Source: Nigrospora sphaerica (taxonomy: Eukaryota; Ascomycota; Sordariomycetes; Amphisphaeriales; Apiosporaceae). Taken from it: a stretch of 64,000 nt of DNA. Below the pieces are notes generated by a model. It searched no databases and was not told where the DNA came from. It worked only from the letters and a program-made list of their open reading frames with translations. Shown in pieces: positions 13,006-23,034 of the stretch. A program made the position numbers and the translations under genes. The first letter of the stretch is position 1. The number at the start of each line of letters is the position of its first letter. The stretch lies in NCBI GenBank assembly GCA_018287875.1, contig JAGVVL010000029.1, positions 310,001-374,000 on the forward strand, given 5' to 3'.

Positions 13006-13508
13006 TTAGACAGTAAGGTCTTGTTCTTGTAATTCATCAGGTAAAAAGTCAACTAACCAATAGGCTAATGGCTCAAAATATGGAATACAGACCGAAGACT
13101 TCCACCCCTCACTCTGCCCTAAAGAAGGCCGAGTAATAACAATAAATAGAAGCAAAATAGCAATGCCTCGCAATACCCCAAAAAGGGCCCCTAGTATTGC
13201 ATCAGGTGCTTTCAAACCCAAGCTAATGATAAGCCATTTTACGCCTTTGCTGATAAAAGTCACGAAAAATAAAGCAAAAGCAAAGACAATAAAAAACCCA
13301 AGCATATCTCGAATGATAGGCGGTTGCACCAATTCAGGTAAAAAGCCTCCCATCCACTCATAACCGATAAAGCCACCCCACCCCCAATCACCCAATTTGC
13401 GACGGAAGATAATTCTTGTACTAATCCTCTTGCCCAGCCAATCAGACTAGAAAAAAGAACTAAACTGATTACACAATAATCAAACCAATTAAATTGCATC
13501 CACATCAT
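13006..13508 (-). CDS. cvpA: CvpA family inner-membrane protein (one frame break)
   Basis: CvpA proteins are small four-helix membrane proteins, named for colicin V production and often linked to envelope stress and purine operons. The N-terminal half starts FNWFDYCVISLVLFSSLIGWARGLVQE, the family signature of a first helix followed by GxxRG-V-E. Helices follow at about 60-80 and 100-125, and the last one (GALFGVLRGIAILLLF) carries the conserved G-LRG. A single base is missing at C5 13381-13385 (G-run on the coding strand), joining ANWVIGG to WGGFIGYEW. Restored length is about 168 residues. purF, a frequent neighbour, is absent. It starts 11 bases after the upstream coiled-coil gene and may be co-transcribed with it. 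Confidence 0.88.
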
Positions 13509-13518
13509 TTTTACTACC

Positions 13519-16401
13519 CTATGTCATAGGACAAGATAATATATTCTCCTGTCTCTCTGGATCACACCGTGCAACTTCATTATGCCGAATGCTACGCACT
13601 GAACCCAAAAACCTATTTGTTATCTGTTGTAATGCGATATCTTCTTCTTGCTTCATCACTTCTGCTTGAATAGGTTCTTTGAATATATCCGCTTCTATTT
13701 GAAAATTTAAAGACGTTTTTAAAAACCTCTGCATCGCATTCAAGTATACGATTAATGCGCTACTATATGCCACATCCCCTTGTATCGAAATCTTCAAAAT
13801 AGAATCTGGCATCGCATGGGATAAAATCAGCTGCACTAACTCTAAAATTAAGTCATTATCTACCTTATAGGCCTCTTTGGGAAGAGCATCGCTTATTTGA
13901 TCATACGCTTTAGATGAAACTTTATATAGGTCTAATTGCACTTTTTCTTTTGATGGTGCACTCGGTTGGGGCGTCACTTTAAGCTTGTGATCTCCCCATT
14001 CGAAGGTTGCATTTTGTTTAAAAAAACTAAAGGGGATATAACCAGACTTCCCTGTTTTTTCTTTTGATAGCCAAGGCAACGCAACATATGGCTCTCTGGT
14101 AGTAACCGAAACTTCTAAGGGTAAATGTTGTTTTAAGGTCTCTAATAAGCCTTGGCAAGGATAGAGTTGCGATTCTTTATAGTATTTAGATTCTTTCAAC
14201 TTCCGAAACTCTGCTTCTAACTCATGATAAACTTGGCTCACCACCCCATGGAAACAGCGAGGTAAATTGGCCACCAGCCAATTAAGGCGCTCTTCTAACT
14301 GATTGAGCGGTTGAGAGTCTTCAATGCTACGTAATCGTCTCTCAAATTCATACGTCAAGGTTTCTAGTCTAAACAAACAAGCTTCTACTGACAAAAAGCG
14401 GCCACTTTCTTGGCTGATACGATTTTCTACATCATTTAAACGCCTTTGTGTCCCGTCAACATGAGTGCAAAAACCAATCAATTGCTCTTCCAGCTCTCCG
14501 ATGAGGTTTGCTAATTTAGGATAAACAGAAAACTCTGATGAAGTAGGAAAGTAAGAATTTTTGGACTGGGTTAAGGCAGTCAACTCTTCTCGTAAACTCC
14601 TGAACGCTGTAATAAATCCATAAAAGCGAGGGGTAACTAAATCATCTAAGAGGCGACTGTGTTTCGCCGCTTGCTGCTTACTATCCTCCAAGGCTTTTGT
14701 TTGTGCCTGTATAGTATTGTATCTATCCTCTAAACGGAATAAAGATTCTTCTAAAGCAGTGAATCGCCTCCACTGTTGAGTGGCTTGCTCTGCACTATCC
14801 TGTGGAAGACTGGTTGATAGCACTAAACCATCTGGAAAGGTAGAGGGAGAATTTTCTGGCATCTTTATATCGAAATTGGACTCACTTTTAATTCCTTCCT
14901 TATCTCGATCCTTTGCGCTTGCTCGCGGGAAGGTGAGTGCCTTCAATCTAGCTTTAAGCGTGTTACACGTCTCGTATAATTTATCCAGTTTTTCCTGCAA
15001 GGAGGGAATCTGTTGTACTGCACGACTAATTTCGCTGATTTTAGGTAAAAATGCAAGAAATGTCTCACGCGCATTATCCCCTCCCTGCACTTCACTTAAT
15101 TGAGGCATCGCACTTCTTAACCGTTTGTTGATGGCGTCCATCTCCCGACGGAGATTTTCATTTAAGCCCTTTAGTTCTAACTTTTCCTCTTTTAAAATCT
15201 CTTGCTCTTCGGCCAGAGTCAGAAATTTTTGCTTTTTTCTATCGAGCTGATCTTGCTGTTGTTTTATAAGCTGTGCTTGATTTTTAAGAGTTTGTTTGTA
15301 ATCACCCTCCTCTTTTTTCCAGTCTTGCTCACTAATCAATAGGCTCCTATTTAAGCTTTGAATTTTCTTCTGATATTCTTGGATGCTCCTATTCAGATCA
15401 GCGATCTCCTGCTCCTGTGTGGAAATTGCTTTCTCTAACTCACTGATAGTACCTTCAAGTATTGGAATTCTTTCTGCCCTTCCTTCACAGCCCCGAAGCT
15501 CCCTACTTAGTTGTCGAATCTCTTTTATTTTATCTCCAAGCTGAGCATGCAGTCGCTCATTTTCTTGAGCGAATGGGGAATCACTGAAATCGGATGATAA
15601 TGAGGGAGAAGTGAATTGGTTGGAAGCGCGGCGTGTTGCACTAATCCTTCTACGCATGCTTGTGCGGGCACGCCCACTTGAAAGAGTATTAGGTGAACCG
15701 CCAGCAACATTACTAGTCGAAAAGGCAGGAGCTGCACTTTGATTTGGAGGTGTCACCGGTCGCTTTGGGTCCTCACTCTCTTCCTTTATATCGTCTGCTA
15801 CAACTTTTTCACGCTTGGGATTTGAGTGCCCACTTTCTTTCTCCACCTCTTCTATGACTTCCTCAAGCTTGGAAAAAGCGCCTCTGAAAGCCTGTAAACG
15901 AGCTAAAGCACTTTCCCATTTTGATACAATATTTTCTACATTCTCTTTCTGATCAGCATTAAAAGTTGTTACATATCCAATATGCTTAGGGAATTTAGCA
16001 TATGCATCTTTTGCATTTACCATCAAGGGTAACCATGCTGCTATCATAGATTGCAAAGTACCCTGTGTATCATAGGCGCGGATAGCAGAGATGCGCTTAC
16101 TTATCTCTTTCATCTCTTCTTCTTTTAGAATGCTTACGGTACGCATCAAATCCTCAAGCGTCTCAGGAACAGGAGTGCTTTCAGATTCTTCTGAATAATA
16201 TGAAGCAGCTAAGCTAACTGTTACCAAATGTTCATATTGTAATTGCTTCTTAACCACAGGCAAACTGTTCTTGTCAGCTGCTGAAAGATACGTTTTATCT
16301 TGCAGAGCCCTCAATTTTTCTAACTGCTTGCTTGATTCTGTATAAATTATCTCTAAAAATTCTAATATATCCGAACGAGATAATACGGCAGAATCGCGCA
16401 T
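13519..16401 (-). CDS. Large coiled-coil protein of unknown function (960 residues)
   Basis: No known family is recognised. The N-terminal 180 residues are helical. Residues about 185-275 are Ser/Pro/Lys-rich and probably disordered, with a very basic patch SMRRRISATRRASNQ. Residues about 275-430 form a long heptad-rich coiled coil (repeated E/Q/L/K, for example EKAISTQEQEIADLNRSIQ). A second helical region spans about 450-740. The last 200 residues are more globular and contain WLSKEKTGKSGYIPF. There is no signal peptide or membrane segment. It is one of the few long genes here without a frame break. Coiled-coil proteins with basic disordered linkers are common among secreted effectors of intracellular gammaproteobacteria, but the sequence shows no direct secretion evidence. 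Start ATG 16401 has a weak AGGG upstream. Confidence 0.75.
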   Translation of the reverse strand: MRDSAVLSRSDILEFLEIIYTESSKQLEKLRALQDKTYLSAADKNSLPVVKKQLQYEHLVTVSLAASYYSEESESTPVPETLEDLMRTVSILKEEEMKEISKRISAIRAYDTQGTLQSMIAAWLPLMVNAKDAYAKFPKHIGYVTTFNADQKENVENIVSKWESALARLQAFRGAFSKLEEVIEEVEKESGHSNPKREKVVADDIKEESEDPKRPVTPPNQSAAPAFSTSNVAGGSPNTLSSGRARTSMRRRISATRRASNQFTSPSLSSDFSDSPFAQENERLHAQLGDKIKEIRQLSRELRGCEGRAERIPILEGTISELEKAISTQEQEIADLNRSIQEYQKKIQSLNRSLLISEQDWKKEEGDYKQTLKNQAQLIKQQQDQLDRKKQKFLTLAEEQEILKEEKLELKGLNENLRREMDAINKRLRSAMPQLSEVQGGDNARETFLAFLPKISEISRAVQQIPSLQEKLDKLYETCNTLKARLKALTFPRASAKDRDKEGIKSESNFDIKMPENSPSTFPDGLVLSTSLPQDSAEQATQQWRRFTALEESLFRLEDRYNTIQAQTKALEDSKQQAAKHSRLLDDLVTPRFYGFITAFRSLREELTALTQSKNSYFPTSSEFSVYPKLANLIGELEEQLIGFCTHVDGTQRRLNDVENRISQESGRFLSVEACLFRLETLTYEFERRLRSIEDSQPLNQLEERLNWLVANLPRCFHGVVSQVYHELEAEFRKLKESKYYKESQLYPCQGLLETLKQHLPLEVSVTTREPYVALPWLSKEKTGKSGYIPFSFFKQNATFEWGDHKLKVTPQPSAPSKEKVQLDLYKVSSKAYDQISDALPKEAYKVDNDLILELVQLILSHAMPDSILKISIQGDVAYSSALIVYLNAMQRFLKTSLNFQIEADIFKEPIQAEVMKQEEDIALQQITNRFLGSVRSIRHNEVARCDPERQENILSCPMT

Positions 16402-16655
16402 GAAGGTTTACCCTAATACTAAGTGGAAAGTTAAATCCTAAGATAGCAGGACATATGGCAGCAGATATGCTACTGATTCATTAAATCAGCTTATCGTACC
16501 ATAGCACTTGATCGATTAAAATGTGAAATTTTACGTACCTCGTATGATTTATTGACGTCTTCAAACGCAGTATGCATGCTCTTTTTATTATTGTACAAGC
16601 GTAAATGGATAAGCTAGTATAGCGATTCATTATTGTTGAAATTACGCAAAGTATT

Positions 16656-17432
16656 ATGGCTTTATTAAAGGGGAAACGCGCGATTATCTTTGGAGTCCTA
16701 AATACTCGCTCCCTAGCCTATCATATTGCTAAAATGATGAAAGAAGCCGGTGCGGACATTGCGATTAGTTATCAACATCCCAAGATGGAAAAACGTGTTC
16801 ACTTATTAGCTAAAGAACTGAATGCTAGCTTTTGTTATCCTTGTGATGTCACTAAAGATGAAGACATAGAGGCACTATTTACGCAATTAAAGACGCAGTG
16901 GGATAAGATAGATATTCTTGTGCATTCAATAGCCTTTTCCCCAAAACCTGAGCTATCTAACGATTATTTATCCTCTACCACACGAGAAGGGTTTCGTATT
17001 ACCCATGAAGTGAGTAGTTATAGCTTAACTGCCTTAGTGCAGAAAGCCCTACCGATGTTACGCCCTAAAAGCGCAATACTCACCTTAAGCTATGTAGGGG
17101 CGCAAAAAGCTATCCCTCACTATAATGTGATGGGCTTAGCGAAAGCAAGTTTAGAGTCAAGTGTGCGTTATCTTGCACAGAGCCTAGGCCCTCTGGGTAT
17201 TCGTATTAATGCGCTTTCACCTAGCCCTATACCTACCTTATCCGCTTCTGGTATTGAAGGATTTTATGATTTACATGCTTTTCATCAAGCAAAAGCTCCA
17301 TTACATCCCTCACCTACCCCTGAAGACATTGGAAAAACAGCGGTCTGTTTATGCTCTGATTGGATGGAGGGAGTAACAGGCGAAATATTGCATGTTGATG
17401 GAGGGTTTCATGCAATTATGCCTGTTTCATGA
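16656..17432 (+). CDS. fabI: Enoyl-[acyl-carrier-protein] reductase (NADH) FabI
   Basis: FabI reduces trans-2-enoyl-ACP in the last step of each fatty-acid elongation cycle. The 258-residue protein matches the E. coli length (262). It keeps the SDR cofactor loop IIFGVLNTRSLAY and the family's Tyr-x6-Lys pair at the same numbering as E. coli (Tyr156, Lys163 in YNVMGLAKASLE), plus Tyr146. The residue at the position of E. coli Gly93, where triclosan-resistance changes map, is Ala here (HSIAFSP), as in several natural FabI proteins. The C-terminus LHVDGGFH is standard. It stands alone, convergent with glmU. A possible promoter TTGTAC-18-TAGTAT lies about 60 bases upstream. Intact. Confidence 0.95.
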   Translation: MALLKGKRAIIFGVLNTRSLAYHIAKMMKEAGADIAISYQHPKMEKRVHLLAKELNASFCYPCDVTKDEDIEALFTQLKTQWDKIDILVHSIAFSPKPELSNDYLSSTTREGFRITHEVSSYSLTALVQKALPMLRPKSAILTLSYVGAQKAIPHYNVMGLAKASLESSVRYLAQSLGPLGIRINALSPSPIPTLSASGIEGFYDLHAFHQAKAPLHPSPTPEDIGKTAVCLCSDWMEGVTGEILHVDGGFHAIMPVS

Positions 17433-17450
17433 CGATCATAAGCCTGATGT

Positions 17451-18818
17451 TTAACGATCTTCGGGACGCTTCCAATCGGAGACGGTGACTTGAGAAGCGC
17501 GACTTAACGTGAGTTGTCCAGCCGGCGCTCGATTAACAATGACAGAACCTGCACCAATCGTAGCCTTATCCTCTATTGTCACAGGCGCAATCAAAGCGCT
17601 GTTAGCACCGATACGCGCATTTTTTCCAATGTAAGTGGATTGTTTGCTCACCCCATCATAATTACAAGTAATAGTGCCTGCCCCTATATTGACCTTTTCT
17701 TCCATCACCACATCACCCAAGTAACTTAAGTGTTTTACTTTAGAACCTTCGCCAATTTGGCTACGTGTTACTTCTACAAAATTCCCAACCACACTGCTTG
17801 ATTGTAAATGAACTTGTCGGTGTAAATGCGCAAAAGGACCCACACAACTTTTTGATTCAACCGTGACAGATTGAAGCACACAGTGTGAGCCGATAACAAC
17901 ATCATCCCCGAGCGTGACATCTTCTAAAACAGAATAAGATCCAATAGAAACACGGTTACCTAATGTAACTTTTCCCTTAAGGGTGACATAAGGTGCTATG
18001 GTTACATCTCGTCCAAAACTTAAATGACCAGATACCCAGCATTGCTCGGGGTCTATTAATCCTAAGCCATCTAATAAAAATTGATGATTTTGAAGGCGTT
18101 GATATGTTTTTTCTACCCGAGACCATTCTAATCGATTATTTACCCCTTGTATCTCTTCTGTATTAGCATATAAAATCCCCATCACAGAGACTACTTCTTG
18201 GATAGCACATTTGATGATGTCTGTTAGATAATATTCTTGTTGTGCATTTTGAGTAGACAACTTAGGTATCCACCGCTTAAGCATAAGCGCCGATATACAG
18301 TAGATACCCACATTTACTTCATTTATGCACTGTTGTTCAGGCTTTGTATCTTTATCTTCTATAATATCTATGATCTCATGATGATTATCGCGTATGATAC
18401 GTCCTAAGCCCTTTGGATTGATCACCTTTGCTGTCATTAAGCCGACTGTATCCAATGCAATCGTTTGTATAAAATTATTCAAGGTTTGCCATGCAATCAA
18501 AGGCGTATCTCCAGGCAAAATCAGTACTTGGCTATCCTCTTCAAGATAAGGCAACACTTGAGCGACCGCATGGCCTGTCCCCAAAGCATCGGGTTGCAAT
18601 ACCCATTGCACATTTTGGAATGCCTTACACACTGTAGGAATGGTTGGGTGGCCATAGACCACTAATAACTTTTTAGGATTTAACCGTAAAGCCGTTTCAA
18701 TCAGATGGACTAGGATTGGCTTGCCTCCGACTGGATGTAAGGCCTTAGGTAAATCACTATGCATCCTACGGCTTTTTCCACCGGCTAATAATACAATCGT
18801 TAACATAAATAGCGACAT
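17451..18818 (-). CDS. glmU: Bifunctional UDP-GlcNAc pyrophosphorylase / GlcN-1-P acetyltransferase GlmU
   Basis: GlmU makes UDP-GlcNAc, the precursor of peptidoglycan and lipopolysaccharide. The N-terminal uridylyltransferase domain (about 1-230) has the nucleotide loop VLLAGGKSRRMHSDLPKAL and the GTGHAVAQ and GDTPL motifs. The C-terminal left-handed beta-helix (about 250-450) has hexapeptide repeats (ITIAPYVTLKGKVTLGNRVSIG) and the acetyltransferase signature TITCNYDGVSKQSTYIG. At 455 residues it matches E. coli (456). The ATG four codons in (18,806) is an alternative start. Intact. Confidence 0.96.
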   Translation of the reverse strand: MSLFMLTIVLLAGGKSRRMHSDLPKALHPVGGKPILVHLIETALRLNPKKLLVVYGHPTIPTVCKAFQNVQWVLQPDALGTGHAVAQVLPYLEEDSQVLILPGDTPLIAWQTLNNFIQTIALDTVGLMTAKVINPKGLGRIIRDNHHEIIDIIEDKDTKPEQQCINEVNVGIYCISALMLKRWIPKLSTQNAQQEYYLTDIIKCAIQEVVSVMGILYANTEEIQGVNNRLEWSRVEKTYQRLQNHQFLLDGLGLIDPEQCWVSGHLSFGRDVTIAPYVTLKGKVTLGNRVSIGSYSVLEDVTLGDDVVIGSHCVLQSVTVESKSCVGPFAHLHRQVHLQSSSVVGNFVEVTRSQIGEGSKVKHLSYLGDVVMEEKVNIGAGTITCNYDGVSKQSTYIGKNARIGANSALIAPVTIEDKATIGAGSVIVNRAPAGQLTLSRASQVTVSDWKRPEDR

Positions 18819-18845
18819 GCTTACTTCATACTTATACTGATTTTA

Positions 18846-19283
18846 TTAGCTTCTCGGGGTAACACCAAATGTCCTCTGATCGCTAATATCATTAAACGAC
18901 ATCTGACAGGTAAAATAGATAGAACTAGCCATTTCTCCAAAGAGCGTTGCCCATACCATTTTATCTAATACATTGATGCCTTCTTGACCAAAGCAAGACA
19001 TTCCTTCTCCAGCAAGTATAAAAAACCGTCTTGCTAGTAAAGCTTTTAATATAAAAGGATAGGAAGCGTGCGGTTCAATGGCCCGATTGGAAAGTGCCAA
19101 ACCGTAACCCGAGACACCCACATCAAACAAAAAAGTCCACACTCCCCAAGACGGTAAAAATTTATGTTTTAAGACTTCCCCCATGCATAACACCACATCA
19201 TAAATGATGATATTTTGATAATTGACACTTTCAGTATTAAACCGTAATGGTTGTATGTTTCTTGATGGTACCGGCATCTGCAT
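18846..19283 (-). CDS. Hypothetical protein (145 residues)
   Basis: Not recognised. A soluble or partly hydrophobic protein with aromatic-rich segments (FLPSWGVWTFLFDVGVSGYGLAL; ILKALLARRFFILAGEG) but no clear signal peptide or transmembrane helix. It sits between glmU and a large ankyrin gene on the same strand, about 28 and 102 bases from each. Its AT content and unknown family are like the accessory genes to its right. Confidence 0.5.
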   Translation of the reverse strand: MQMPVPSRNIQPLRFNTESVNYQNIIIYDVVLCMGEVLKHKFLPSWGVWTFLFDVGVSGYGLALSNRAIEPHASYPFILKALLARRFFILAGEGMSCFGQEGINVLDKMVWATLFGEMASSIYFTCQMSFNDISDQRTFGVTPRS

Positions 19284-19385
19284 CTCCCTTGCTTATCATG
19301 CATATTGCGATTTTTTCCTTATCATCCGGTTACCTCACATCGCAATATAAAAAATGAGGCAACCCTAATATAGTTTTTGTGATTA

Positions 19386-21266
19386 CTATGCTCTATAGCT
19401 CATCCTAGGAGCAGAGGTGGGTTCCCATTGCCACTGAATACAATTTTGCAAAAGGCTAAATAGCTTGGAGTTGGGTTGTATACAATGTGAGATAATAATC
19501 TTTAACATTTTAAGATCCATCTCGCTTTCTTGATCATGTGTATAAATATAATCCGCTAACATATCGACTACTATCTCATGACGAATCTTATCAATCAACT
19601 CAATGTGTAAATGAGTGATCATGCCTTGAACCAACGATCTGTTGTCTGAATCCGAAAAAAGGGTGGCTAAACGTATCTCGGATGGATCTATAGAACTAGC
19701 AAATAGATAGTAGGACCATAAAGCCGTTTGATACCGCTTAAAAAATATGCGTTTCATAGCCATTTGCTTCAAACTACTGCCTAAGGAGCCAAAATTCATC
19801 TTGGAATGAACATCCGTTAGTCTAGACCAACGCTTCTGATCTTCTAAAAAATATTGATGTAAACGGACTCGAAGTGTGCTGCTCATAGAAAGAAATTGTT
19901 TTATCTGGGTTGGAGACACACCATAAGGCTTAAGCGTAGCATTCAGATTGTCATATAAACAGTCTTGAAAATATACTAATTGACTAAAATGATCCAATGG
20001 TAAATCTCTAAAAACATCTATTGAGACAGCCCCCGAAGCCAATAACAAAGGATAGATATTTTTTGAAAAAGCCGGATCTTGAGAGCAAATCGCTATAATA
20101 TGAGGGAGCACCTTTATGTTAGAGGTGGTTTGCATTTCTTTCAGTGCTTTTGTCGTAAAGTAAGCCATAAATCTCTTCATCACTTCAAAAAAGTTTCGTG
20201 CTTCACTCGAATGATACAGAGAATATAAAAGGATATCGTGAAAAGGCAGGCGATTTGCCGCATTTTTTATAAAAGGATTGGCTTTATGCGCTAACAGCCA
20301 ATTCAATTTGTTTGGTTGCAACTGAGGCAGATGTAAAGGCGTATTGCCTTTTTGATCTTGCTCATTTACCCTTGCACCTTTTTCGACTAACGCTTTTATG
20401 ACATTTAAGTCTAGATTATATTCAACCGCATCATGTAGAGGCGTTCTGCCTTCTTTATCTTTACAATTAACTTGTGCACCTTGTTTTAATAAGAGACGAA
20501 CCACTTCTATTTGACAGCTATAACGAACTGCAAGATGTAAGCTGTTTTGACCTGCACGATCTACTAGATTGACGTTTGCACCTTGTTTTACTAACTCAGT
20601 AATTGAGTCTAATGATGGATGCGTATAGGCAGCGACATAATGTAGAGGCGTTCTATGTTTATAGTCTTGTTGATTTACCTGCGCTCCACACTGTAGTAAA
20701 AAATGTAAAAAAGTATGGGGTTTTTGATACTCACATGCAATATGTAAAGCCGATTGACCATAGCGGGTTTGGGTATGTATATTCACTCCATATTCAGTAA
20801 TTAATGATTGCATTACTTCAATATTGGTGTTTTGAACCGCTTTATGTAACAGCATCTCTCCATCGTTATCGAGTATGTGTACATCAAAGCCTGGCTGCTT
20901 TACCCATTGTCTCCACAGCTCAATATTAGGATTTATTGCAGCTTCATGCAGTGGAGTGACCCCTTTTATATCCCTAGCATCTAGCCTAGCGCCTGCTTTT
21001 AATAAGTAATCGATAGGTGGCCAGCTATTCGCTCTTCCAGCTACTTCATGCAGAAGGGTACAATGACGTGAATCCAACGCATCACATTGACCGCCCTGCG
21101 CGATGTATAACTGAAGACAAGTCAAGAGGTTTTGGGGTTCGATGTCATAAATTATGTCATAAAATAGAAACCGAACCCTCCCTGTTGCAATAGCAAGCAA
21201 CTTTTGTACATCTTGCTCATTTTCTGACAATTCATTGTCTAGGAACAGTAATTTATAAAAATCCAT
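19386..21266 (-). CDS. Ankyrin-repeat protein (626 residues)
   Basis: Roughly nine ankyrin repeats occupy residues about 35-350, marked by the recurring TPLH-x-A / LLHEV / SALHIAC / NSLHLAV consensus and the intervening LLKQGAxVN helix-turn. A helical C-terminal region of about 280 residues (350-626) without recognisable motifs follows. There is no signal peptide. Ankyrin arrays bind proteins. In Legionella, Coxiella, Rickettsiella-like and Wolbachia-like bacteria such proteins are often host-directed effectors. That role is inferred from family precedent, not shown here. Intact over 1.9 kb. Confidence 0.85.
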   Translation of the reverse strand: MDFYKLLFLDNELSENEQDVQKLLAIATGRVRFLFYDIIYDIEPQNLLTCLQLYIAQGGQCDALDSRHCTLLHEVAGRANSWPPIDYLLKAGARLDARDIKGVTPLHEAAINPNIELWRQWVKQPGFDVHILDNDGEMLLHKAVQNTNIEVMQSLITEYGVNIHTQTRYGQSALHIACEYQKPHTFLHFLLQCGAQVNQQDYKHRTPLHYVAAYTHPSLDSITELVKQGANVNLVDRAGQNSLHLAVRYSCQIEVVRLLLKQGAQVNCKDKEGRTPLHDAVEYNLDLNVIKALVEKGARVNEQDQKGNTPLHLPQLQPNKLNWLLAHKANPFIKNAANRLPFHDILLYSLYHSSEARNFFEVMKRFMAYFTTKALKEMQTTSNIKVLPHIIAICSQDPAFSKNIYPLLLASGAVSIDVFRDLPLDHFSQLVYFQDCLYDNLNATLKPYGVSPTQIKQFLSMSSTLRVRLHQYFLEDQKRWSRLTDVHSKMNFGSLGSSLKQMAMKRIFFKRYQTALWSYYLFASSIDPSEIRLATLFSDSDNRSLVQGMITHLHIELIDKIRHEIVVDMLADYIYTHDQESEMDLKMLKIIISHCIQPNSKLFSLLQNCIQWQWEPTSAPRMSYRA

Positions 21267-21454
21267 TTCTTATTATCTTAATTCTCTCCTTAGATATTAA
21301 GCTTACTATTCCATTTTTTTGCTCTAATCGCAAATGGCTTATACTACCTATTTAATCCAAGCACTGCTTATAACGCTCATACCGAATCCATTTTAATTGT
21401 AAAGCTAACAGTGGCCTGGTTTGTGAAGGTAGCATAGCAACCATTTTTACAGGA

Positions 21455-23034
21455 CTATCGCCTCACTCTGGTAGTTGATTGCTTTACATAACAAGTGGTT
21501 CTAATTCCGTTTAGCCAGCGTTCGCGGATTATCTCAACATCTGGATTGGAGAAACCGCTGTCGTCGTGTCGACTTGCACTTCTAGCTTGGTTATTAGAAC
21601 TACCACTTTCATAAGAAAATCCCGCATCTTGTCTAGCATCATGCGCATACGGCATAGGAAAACGTCCTCCACGATCCCCGTTATCTGGCCTAGAGGAAGG
21701 ACAGTCATTTGGTCTGTAGGCTGCTTCCCCTCCGAAAAAGCTAGGGGTAGGCCCTGTGTTCTTAAAGGAGTGTGCATCAGGGCGCCTATCACTACCTGGT
21801 TGAAGGGAGTGGGATCTTTTAGGCTTAGGAGAATGAGAGTCATTTGGTCTGTAGTCCGCAACCCTGCTGGAAGAGGGGCGTTTAGAATCTTTAGCATCTC
21901 TATGCGCATAGGGCTCTGCATGAGGGCGTGTAGTTGAATGGCGTGCACCATCATCTAGTTTAACGGATGCAGGTCTGCTGGGTATGTGTAAACGGGCGTG
22001 ACTTGAAGCTCTGTCTTGATGGTTATGGTGAGTTTCTTCATTAAAAGCCTTAGTGCCATGTGTAGAAAAAGCACCTTGATCATAACCATAAGGCCTGCTG
22101 CCTGACCAGTAACCTTCGTCCTGATTACTAAAAGACTTATGAATATCCTCATTCCCTACCTCAGAATACGGACTCCTCGTCTGATAGGCTTTTTTTCTCT
22201 GATTTCACGTGGTGGAATGACAGCTACATGTTCTGCGCGCTCCTTTATAAAGCTTGAAAATCTAATCTTCTCTAGAGGTTGCTTTTTAATTGTCTTTATA
22301 ATATTCCTCAACAAGTCTCTTTGCTTTTTATGCAGACCAAATTCGTTCCCATCCTGAAGTGCATACACGTAGAGTAATGCGGCTGCATCATAGTTTCCAT
22401 GCTTTAGTGCTATTTCAACAAAATTTAAGTTATTTATAAACACATTTAGGTTTACTCCCTGCCGAAGTAGTTCCTCAACCCTCTCATCTGACTTATAGAC
22501 GATGGCATCATATAGTAACATGTCCTGTGTTTCAGCCCAGATAGGATCTTCATTGTTTATATCCCTAAAGGAAGGCCTGATAAGATGGTTGATTATTTCT
22601 TCATATGCTTCCTTTTGACGTTGTGCGTCTATAGCTCGCCTCTCATCACGGCAATATTTAGCTTTACGCTCCAACTTCCGATACTTGTCAAGCCCTTCCA
22701 TCGCATATTGAATAGCCCACTTACCTTCCGAAGAAACTATAGCAGCTGGAGCCCCAGCTTTTGTTAGGGCTTGCACGCCCTCTGCCCATCCTTTGCCCAC
22801 CGCAAGATTTAAAATCGAAACCTCTACCATCTGAAAATCTGAAACAGTACCTTCTACCTTTACAAAGGTGGGTTGCGTATGCGCTAAAATTCTAGCATCG
22901 TAATTCTCATGTTTTAATAGCATCTCTAACCGCTCTCCCTTTTCTCGATGCACTGCTTTAAAAATGTCCTTTCTCAACAACTTTTGTATCTCAGAAAGTT
23001 TAAACTCGTGCTCTGTTGGTTGATGGGGCTGCAT
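21455..23034 (-). CDS. Ankyrin-like protein with long disordered tail (one frame break)
   Basis: The obvious open frame covers only the first 292 residues. One missing base in a T7 run (22190-22196; A-run on the coding strand) joins it to a second frame that stays open for another 230 codons, giving about 526 residues. The N-terminal part has degenerate ankyrin-like units (VSILNLAVGKGWAEGVQAL; LLYDAIVYKSDERVEELLRQGVNLN). The tail is low-complexity, rich in Ser, Pro, Arg, His and Asp, and contains a loose internal duplication: PYAHRDAKD...YRPNDSHSPKP against YRPNDCPSSRP...PYAHDARQDAG. No membrane segment is seen. It could be a host-interacting protein with short linear motifs in its tail. Function unknown. 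Confidence 0.72.
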
